DNA from: Clostridia bacterium
Lineage (GTDB): Bacteria > Bacillota > Clostridia > Christensenellales > DTU072
Assembly: GCA_028703745.1 (NCBI GenBank)
Contig: JAQVME010000126.1
Span: forward strand, 1 to 5,095
Direction of reading: 5' to 3'
DNA: 5,095 nucleotides
Each line of letters opens with the position of its first letter. Position 1 is the stretch's first letter. This document shows positions 1-5,095 of this stretch, in pieces. The notes under the pieces were generated by a model. The model was not told where the DNA came from. It did no database searches and saw only the letters and a list, made by a program, of their open reading frames with translations. A program made the translations under genes and the position numbers.

Positions 1-59
1 TCAGCGTATGTTACGGCGTAGCTGTCTACGTAGCTATCCATGCCCATTAGCTCCGCCAG
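1..59 (-). repeat. Start of a further LFG module, cut by the window edge (residues 1679-1697)
   Basis: LAELMGMDSYVDSYAV aligns position by position with the opening of the full modules (L-G-x-L-F-G-x-x-x-F-x-G-S-Y-x-A). F is replaced by M in the LFG landmark, the second residue is A instead of G, and the GSY glycine is D. The QNG and YYIP parts would lie beyond position 1. It starts 133 residues after copy 3. Confidence 0.65.
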
Positions 60-3000
60 TCTGTACGCGCCGCTTACCGTAAGTTCGGTCAACGCCGATA
101 GCCCGTTCAAGATGCCCGTACCTACGCTAATTACGGTGGAGGGCAAATAGAGCGTAGTTAGTCCCGAACAATTTCTGAAGGCGAAATCGCCGATCTCTTC
201 CAGCAAACTGCCTCTTATTATTGTGAGCTGTGTAAGACCGTCGCAACCGTCAAAGGCGTAAGAGCCGATTTCTTTTATGGAAATGGCAGCGATTACCGTT
301 GCAAGACCCGATACGTTCTGCAAGCAGTAGTCGGCTATTGTTGTGGAATTATCAATGAAGCGGAGGTTCTTGAGCGATGACGGAATATAATAATCCACTC
401 CGTTTTGTTCGGCGGCGTAGCTGCCGTCAAAAGACGTGCGCCCGAAAAGATACCCCAGATTTACACTTCCGTTGTAGCTCAAAGAGGCAAGCGACGAGCA
501 ACCGGCAAAAGCTTCCTCTGCAATACTAACTATTCCGAGAGGTATGGCAAAAGCCGTAAGAGCCGAGCAGTTATAGAACGCCCTCATGCCTATGGTCTTT
601 AGGACGCTGCCGCTTGCCAGCGTAAATGTTGTAAGCGCAGAGCAGCCCTCGAACGCCATTTCGCCGATAACCGACACGCTCGAAGGTAAAGTAATACTAG
701 TTAAAGAAGTATTGCCCGAGAAGGCGTATTCGGCTAGCGCCGTTGTACCCGAAAGCAGCGATGCGCTCGCGCCCTGCCCTTTGTAAAGATAGGCTATTTT
801 GCCTATATATACCATTCCCGAGGGCTTGTCGGCGAGCCATTTCGTACCCGAGAACGCCTCCCTGCCGACCTTTATCAAAGTCTCTTGAATCTCCAGATTG
901 ATAAGTTCAAGCGAGGCCGCGTCCTTGAACGCGTATCTGGATATAGTCTTAAGCGTGGCAGGCAGATACACCGAAACGATGTAATCGGCGCCTTCAAAAG
1001 CGCTCTCGCTTATGGAAACAACGCCTGCGGCGATATTTATTCTTGCGAGGCTTTCGGGCATGCCAACGCCAAACAACGGCGCCACGGCTTTGCCGATTGT
1101 CGTCAATTCTGCAAGCGAGGAGCAGCCCTCAAAAGCTGAAATACCGATAGATGAAACGCTGTCGGCTACCAATCTCTCAAGTAAGGCGCAACCGTAAAAA
1201 GCTCTCTCTCCGATAGTCTTCAGGTTCGTCAAGCCGTAAAGATAGAATACAGTGCTTATCAAGCCTTCAAATGCCGATGTCCCGATCTTGATAAGGCTGT
1301 TTGAGGACGCGATACGAATTTCGCCGATAGCGCTTGTCATAAACGCAAAGTCGGAAATTTCCGTTACCCATGACGGGATGAAAACCTGCTGCATATTCGT
1401 GCCGTAAAAGGCATCGTTGATTGCGGTGATGCTTGTCGGAATGATTGCAGTCAGGTTTGGTGTTGCCTCAAAAGCGCGGCTACCGATATAATTGAGCGCG
1501 CTGTCTGCCGTTATGATGAGGCTGACACCGCTGTTTTTGAAAGCGGCATTGCCCACGCTGACCACGCTGTCCGGCAAAGTAAGTTCAACCACAAGCCCCG
1601 TGAGATCCATAAAGGCGCTTTGACCTATCGTTTCTAAAGCCGAAGGCAAATTCAAGTCCTCAAGCGCCGTATTGCCGTAAAAGGCGTAATTGCCAATATT
1701 TTTTAAGCTGTCGGGCAACGTAAGACTAGTAAACGCCGTGCCTTCAAATGCCCGGTTACCTATGCTCTGAAGCGACGAGCCTTCTTCAAAAATCACATTT
1801 TCCAGAGGGCAATTCCGGAATGCGCTGTCGCCAATCGTCAGCACCGTGGCGGGAATGGTCACACCGATCAGGTTATGCCCGTTTTCGAAGGCGCGCGGAG
1901 ATATACCCACCGTGCCTTCACGCAGTGTCAGCGTAGTGCCCGCGGGCATTTCACCTTTGTAGGCATATGCAATGTTGTTAATATAAATTACGCCGTCGTC
2001 CTGTTGGGCTTGTTTTTGAGCAAGCCATGGAGTGTCCATAAAAGCGTGTTCGCCGATATTGCCCACGCCCTCCTCGTACCAGATAACTTCGTAGAGCGAG
2101 GTCGCGCTACAGAAAGAATAATCACCCAAGTAGTTGACGTTCTGCGGCAGCGTGACGCTTTCTATAGTCGAGCAGAACCTGAAACTCTCGTTCCCTATAC
2201 GAACCAGAGTGACGGGGAATGATATCTCCGCAAGCGCGTAACAAGCGTAGAATGCGCGTTCGGCTATTTCTTCAAGCCGAATTCCCAGCTCTGCTTGCAC
2301 TAGTGAAACGCAGTTTTTGAAGGCGTTTTTGCCAATGTACTCTATCGTCGGAGGAAGCTCTATGCTCAAAAGCCCGGCGCAATCGTTGAAGGTCTCGGCG
2401 GCAATGCTCGTCAAAAGCAAATTGTCTCCGAAATCAATAGCTTTGATTCCGCTGCCGCTGAAAGCCGCGACGCCAATAGCCGATACCGAAGACGGCAACG
2501 CTATGCTTTCTAGATTTTTTGTCAAATAAAAGGCGTATTTTCCTATGCTCTCAAGCGCGCTGTCCTTCTCAAACACTACCTCTGAAAGAGAGCTGGAATA
2601 TATATATCCTCCGCTGACATCGTCGTATGCGCGAAGTCCGGCGAAGGCATAATCGCCGATTTGGCGGACAGTTTTTGGAAGGAATATTTGCGTAAGGGTC
2701 GAGCAGCCGAAAAAGGAGTCCTTTCCTACGGTCTCCAAGCGACTTCCTCCTTCAAAAAGCACCTTCGTCAAATTGGCGCAGTTCTCGAATGCGGCATCGC
2801 CTATCGACGTTATGCCGGCGGGGATTATGACTTCCATAATATTTACGTCGGACGCGAACGCGCCGGTAGCTATGCTTGAAACGGGCATACCTTCATATAC
2901 AGCCGGAATATAAAGCACACCGTCGTATACCGCGCCCTCAGCCGCCTTGACGGCGTAGCTGTCTCCCAAAAGAACAAACTCAAACTGAGAATAATCCGTA

Positions 3001-5095
3001 GGATGCGAGTATATGCGTTCGGAATAAGCCGCATAGCTGTCAAGGTAACTTTGCTTTACGGATACGGGCACAAATAGTTTTAGTTCCGCGCGGGTATTTT
3101 CAAAAACGCCGATGCCCAGTATCGGCGGCACCTCTGCGTGGAAAATAATATCCACAAGCCCGTCTGCATCTTTGAAGGCAAGCGACGGAACGGCGACGGC
3201 TTTCGAGCTGATACGCACCCTGATAAGGCTTTCGGGCAAGTAATATATGCCGTTTTGGCTTATTTCGTAGCTGTTCTCATAATATGCGCTGCCGAATACC
3301 GAGCCTAGCGCGGTATTGCCGGGAAGCGTTATTTCTTGCAGGTTGTACGCGCCGCTGTACGCCTTAATTCCCGTCTCTTCCAGGTTTTCGGCGTTCAGTA
3401 CTGTTAGTCCCGTGCAGTTATAAAAAGCAAAATTGCCGACGGAAAGCAGCCGGTCGAACTTTGCAAAGGGTATTTCCGCATTGCGGCAATCATAAAAGGC
3501 ATAATCCCCTATGTATTCCAGCTGCTCGGAAAGGTTGAGCATTGTCAACACGCCGCAACCGTAGAAAGCGTATCCGCCTACAGAAGTAACGGTATCTATG
3601 CCGACATGTTGCAACGCCGCGCAGTTGTAGAAGGTGTAGGGCTTTATTTCTGTCACTCCGGCAGGGAAATAAAAACTTCCCAACGCAGACTCATAGAACG
3701 CGCCCTCGCCCACTTCTGCCAGTAGACTGCTTTGTGTCAAATTTATGGCAGCTAGCGCTAAGCAGCCGCGGAATGCCCAATCCTCAATCGAGGTCACAGT
3801 ATAAGGCAAATCAATCTTTTCTATGCCGGTACAATTTTGAAACGCCGAAACGCCTATTTCTGTTATGTTCTCGAGTTCGACAATCTTTATGGCGGCGGCG
3901 TTCTGGAACATATAATCGGGGATCCTTCCGCCAAAGAATTTTATTGTGGTCAAAGATAGCGGAATATAATATACCGCGCCGTTCTGTATTGCGGAATAAC
4001 TGCCGGGGAAGCTTTCCGCGCCGAAAAGCATACCCAACGTAGCAGTATAATAGTCCGTTGAATTGGTATTATAAAGTTCAATTTCGCGCAATGCGCCGTC
4101 TCCGTCAAATATGCCTTCAAGCTCATCCAAATCCAGCTCCTGCGGCAGAGATATAGCCGTCAGCATTCTGTTGTTTGCAAACGCGCTGAGTCCCAAAACC
4201 GAAAGCCGGCTTTGCGCGCTGAAAATAACAGAGCTAAGCGTGGCGTTGCCAAAGAACGCTTTCGCGCCTATTGATGTCGTCCTGTCGGGGATATTTACGT
4301 TCAGCAGCTCCGGACAGCCCGAAAACGCAAATTCGTCTATACGAAGGGCGTTAAGGACCTCTCCCGTTGTGCCAACGTCGACAACGCTGTTTTCGAATTG
4401 TAGAATGGCAAGATAATCCGTATTGGCAAAAGCCGATACGCCAATATAGCCGACTGTAGCAGGTACAAAAAAGGCTCTCAATCCGCTACCTTCAAAGGCG
4501 CCATTGGCTATTACGGCAAGTTGCGTTGCCGGTGAATATGTAACCTCAAGCAAACCGGTATCGCCCTTGAACGCATTTTGACCTATGGCTACCAGCGAGG
4601 TCGGCAAGTTCAGAGGCAACGGCACAAAAGTGTCGCCCTCTTGTCTGCGGCCCAAAGCCGTACAGTTCATAAAAGCGCCTTCTCCGATGGTGATTAGACC
4701 TGCGGGAAGAACGACCTCCTGTACGGAGTGCAAATTCATAAAAGCAAATGCCTCAACGGCTCTGTCCGGGAAAACGCCTTCTTTCAGTACTATTTTTTTC
4801 AGCGTAAGGGGCAATTGATACGTTTGTTGGAAATGCGCCTTAACCAGTATTACATCTTCCAAAGCAGAGGTCTCGTCAATATAAAAAGTAGAGCCAAAAA
4901 CAGATGAATACGCCGTTCTGCCGTTCGAGGTACTGCCTTTAGTAAAGCCCACCGAAAAGCTGTAAGCGCCCTCGCTGTCTTTTTCATAATACTCCGCGTA
5001 AGCAATATCGTGCGAAATACTCGCCAGCACATAACCGTCAACCGATTTGCCTTCGGCATTGAACGCGCCGTTCAAAGTAATTTTGTAGCTTTGGG
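1..5095 (-). CDS. Giant BspA-like leucine-rich-repeat protein, partial at both ends
   Basis: One minus-strand frame is open across the entire window: 1,697 complete codons, first complete codon at 5093-5091, last at 5-3, no internal stop. I translated it throughout and the phase is the same at the right end, middle and left end, so there is no frameshift. About 50 repeats follow the BspA/LRR_5 pattern (core I-G-x-x-A-F, often N/G-C, then L-x-x-[IV]-x-[IL]-P). Known members of this family are mostly secreted or cell-surface proteins that bind host or matrix proteins or other bacteria; that role here is inference. The signal peptide, start codon and any C-terminal anchor lie outside, so export and anchoring cannot be confirmed. 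No enzymatic motif is visible. The full protein must exceed 1,697 residues, longer than many family members. The family call is very secure, the biological function is not. Confidence 0.96.
315..458 (-). repeat. LFG/QNG/YYIP insertion module, copy 3 (residues 1546-1593)
   Basis: LGYLFG, then S-F-D-G-S-Y, then EQNG, then VDYYIPSSLKNLRF, then TTIADYCLQN. This is the copy closest to the usual form of the module. Compared with copy 1 (residues 353-398) it keeps LG-x-LFG, F-x-GSY, QNG, YYIP, SL and I-x-DY-x-x-QN, with two extra residues before the DY. Confidence 0.87.
720..848 (-). repeat. W/GMVYI/YKG insertion module, copy 2 (residues 1416-1458)
   Basis: G-T-K-W-L-A-D-K-P-S is followed by GMVYIGKIAYLYKG, then a Ser/Ala-rich strand and ALAEYAF. 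It aligns with residues 1020-1069 around W1023/W1419 and YKG 1045-1047/1437-1439, but is 7 residues shorter. The two tryptophans are 396 residues apart. Confidence 0.83.
996..1100 (-). repeat. Short LFG insertion module (residues 1332-1366)
   Basis: TIGKAVAPLFGVGMPESLAR is followed by a strand and VSISESAF. It has the LFG and P-x-S-L-x-x-[IV] landmarks of the full modules but lacks the GSY/QNG/YY portion. A short P-L-F-G or Y-I-F-G form followed by P-x-S-L-K is also familiar from gut LRR_5 proteins. It could be either a true short variant or a full module that lost its central loop. Confidence 0.7.
1887..2036 (-). repeat. W/GVIYI/YKG insertion module, copy 1 (residues 1020-1069)
   Basis: This long unit starts just after an A-F-M-D-T-P-W core: D-T-P-W-L-A, then a glutamine-rich loop (Q at 1026, 1028, 1030 and 1031), then GVIYINNIAYAYKG, then a T-L-x-L-x-E-G-T strand returning to ISPRAF. 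The pattern [NDG]-T-x-W-[LY] ... G-x-[VI]-Y-I-x-x-[IV]-A-Y-x-Y-K-G is, as I recall, a known variant unit in gut LRR_5 proteins. Relative to copy 2 it carries extra residues in the Q-rich loop and after YKG. Confidence 0.83.
2985..3143 (-). other. C-terminal-type cap closing the first LRR array (residues 651-703)
   Basis: The segment has the pattern P-P-x-L-G-x-x-x-F (PPILGIGVF, residues 656-664), then a polar strand and LFVPVSV (673-679), then a helical-looking Y-L-D-S-Y-A-A-Y stretch. In BspA-like proteins the pattern PP-x-[LI]-x ... I-[FY]-V-P-x-x-S-V-x-x-Y-K typically ends an LRR array. Its position inside this protein, followed at once by a new array entry, shows that the protein carries at least two separate LRR solenoids joined by a short linker (around residues 694-703). 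Confidence 0.8.
3168..3308 (-). repeat. LFG/QNG/YYLP insertion module, copy 2 (residues 596-642)
   Basis: This is a more diverged copy: LGSVFG, then Y-Y-E-N-S-Y, then QNG, then IYYLPESL, ending VPSLAFKD. It is one residue shorter than copy 1 between QNG and YY. The FPGSY or FDGSY of the other copies is YENSY here. It sits directly before the closing cap of the first array, so it is the last distinctive unit of that array. Confidence 0.82.
3414..3650 (-). repeat. Run of four tyrosine/cysteine-rich LRR units
   Basis: Four consecutive units end in TFYNC, AFYGC, AFYDC and AFYNC, with cysteines at residues 491, 513, 536 and 560 (spacings 22, 23 and 24). This is the most regular stretch of the first array and is close to the family consensus Y-A-F-Y-x-C. 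The DNA of the four units differs at synonymous positions (for example GCT TTC, GCC TTT and GCT TTT for Ala-Phe), so it is not a recent identical tandem duplication. Confidence 0.8.
3900..4037 (-). repeat. LFG/QNG/YYIP insertion module, copy 1 (residues 353-398)
   Basis: The motif order is LGMLFG, then F-P-G-S-Y, then QNG, then VYYIPLSL, then a strand, then IPDYMFQN, which merges back into the LRR rhythm. The same order of motifs recurs at residues 596-642 and 1546-1593 and begins again at 1679. From memory, comparable G-Y-L-F-G ... Y-Y-I-P-S-S-L-K segments occur within LRR_5 proteins of gut Clostridia, where they replace a normal repeat. Their specific function is not known to me. It is probably a longer loop projecting from the solenoid. 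Confidence 0.85.
4800..5093 (-). other. Non-repeat region preceding the first LRR array (residues 1-98)
   Basis: The first 98 translated residues do not show the LRR core. They are rich in Ser, Tyr, Gly, Ala and acidic residues, with alternating hydrophobic and polar stretches (for example SYKITLNGAF and GAYSFSVGFTKG) that look like beta structure. I recognise no named domain. There is no hydrophobic segment that could be a signal peptide or membrane helix, so this is probably an extracellular domain or linker downstream of the true N-terminus, which lies beyond 5095. The end of the region (residues 93-130, starting QLPLTLKKIVLKEGVF) already resembles the P-x-S-L-K-x-[IVL] half of the LFG insertion modules seen later, so the boundary with the LRR array is approximate. 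Confidence 0.6.

Larger units (their letters stand above)
3..2984 (-). other. Second LRR_5 (BspA-like) array, residues 704 to window end
   Basis: The array opens with a typical entry segment: FEFVLLGDSYAV, then GVLYIPAVYEGMPVSSIATGAF (shown in two overlapping parts here: LYIPAVYEG at 727-735 and MPVSSIATGAF at 736-746). This matches the Y-x-G-x-P-V-x-x-I-x-x-x-A-F start common in this family. More than 30 units follow, such as SIGDAAFENC, QIGDYAFAGL, YIGKNAFKNC, TIGDSAFRNC, NIGNYAFYGN, TIGERAFYGC, VIGEMAFEGC and EIGDFAFRNC. Two W/YKG modules, one short LFG module, one full LFG module and the start of another are interspersed. The array is still running at the left edge, so its end, any third array and any anchor lie beyond position 1. 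Confidence 0.93.
3144..4799 (-). other. First LRR_5 (BspA-like) array, residues 99-650
   Basis: About 17 successive repeat units can be read here, including TIGEGAFMNC, AIGQNAFKGD, SIGAKAFFGN, EIGVSAFQNC, SIEDWAFRGC, SVGGYAFYGC, YIGDYAFYDC and SVGNFAFYNC, each followed by a hydrophobic beta-strand segment such as VNIP, AISLP or KIDLP. Spacing between cores is mostly 20-24 residues, normal for LRR_5. Longer units with a strand-polar-loop pattern (V-x-[FY]-S-x-x-[TS]-x-L-x-x-[IL]) alternate with the short ones. Two LFG/QNG modules interrupt the array at residues 353-398 and 596-642. The expected fold is a curved solenoid with a parallel beta sheet on one face, suited to protein binding. Confidence 0.93.

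Noticed and set aside
405..602. A 65-codon open frame on the + strand, with others at 586-786, 885-1139 and 1012-1197
   Set aside because: They overlap each other and lie antisense to the LRR frame. Their translations are low-complexity, Arg/Ser/Ala-rich and family-less, as expected for reverse readings of LRR codons.
1875..2222. The longest + strand open frame (115 codons)
   Set aside because: It lies wholly antisense to well-formed LRR units and a W/YKG module. The translation has no recognisable domain and no convincing ribosome binding site, and the minus frame explains every base.
3734..4416. Two + strand frames of about 100 codons (3734-4042 and 4111-4416)
   Set aside because: They are antisense to LFG copy 1 and flanking LRR units, in different frames from each other, and have no protein-like composition.
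4850..5059. A 69-codon minus-strand frame ending in a hydrophobic stretch
   Set aside because: It is in a different minus frame from the long open frame, which continues unbroken across it. The hydrophobic tail comes from out-of-frame reading, so it is not a small membrane protein.
1..5095. CRISPR array or DNA-level tandem repeat as the source of the recurring aaggcg/gccgat-like words
   Set aside because: The words are reverse complements of codons for A-F and I-G in LRR units. Spacing is about 60-75 bases with variable sequence and synonymous differences, not identical repeats with unique spacers.
1..5095. Pseudogene, frameshift or alternative genetic code
   Set aside because: The frame is intact for 1,697 codons, the phase agrees at both ends and in the middle, all Trp codons are TGG, and no TGA, TAA or TAG is in frame.
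1..5095. Promoters, terminators or riboswitches inside the window
   Set aside because: There is no non-coding gap, and I saw no convincing hairpin followed by a T run in either direction. AT-rich words such as TATAAT-like stretches near 3965 and 4045 are Tyr/Ile codons of the gene.

Overview
The whole window is the inside of one very large protein-coding gene on the minus strand. A single reading frame (codons whose lowest + strand base is divisible by 3) stays open from 5093 down to 3, giving 1,697 codons with no in-frame stop. Neither the start nor the stop codon lies in the window. The product is a BspA-like leucine-rich-repeat protein (LRR_5 type, like Bacteroides/Tannerella BspA and Treponema LrrA). 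It has about 50 recognisable units of roughly 20-24 residues, built on the core I-G-x-x-A-F-x-x-C/x-x-x-L-x-x-[IV]-x-[IL]-P.

Layout in protein order (high to low coordinates; residue 1 is the first complete codon at 5093). Residues 1-98 (about 5093-4800) are a non-repeat region with no recognised domain. Residues 99-650 (4799-3144) form a first LRR array, which contains two copies of an insertion module with LG-x-[LV]-FG followed by QNG and YY[IL]P. Residues 651-703 (3143-2985) match the cap that usually closes such arrays. Residues 704-1697 (2984-3) form a second LRR array, opened by a typical entry segment and running off the window. It contains two copies of a W-x-x-x/GxxYI/YKG module, one short and one full LFG module, and the beginning of another LFG module at the window edge.

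The organism is probably an anaerobic, host- or gut-associated member of the Bacillota (Clostridia-like). This is inferred from the style of the LRR modules, which resemble those of gut Clostridia, from roughly balanced base composition, and from free use of ATA (Ile) and AGA (Arg) codons. A treponeme, a Bacteroidota species or another lineage is not excluded. All five tryptophans are TGG and no TGA is in frame, so the standard bacterial code fits.

There is no intergenic DNA, RNA gene, mobile element, CRISPR array, promoter or terminator to report. The several 60-115 codon frames on the + strand, and a short one in another minus frame near the right end, are shadows of the repeat gene. The window gives no evidence for a multi-gene system. 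Its interest lies in the size and modular architecture of one probable surface or secreted adhesin-like protein.
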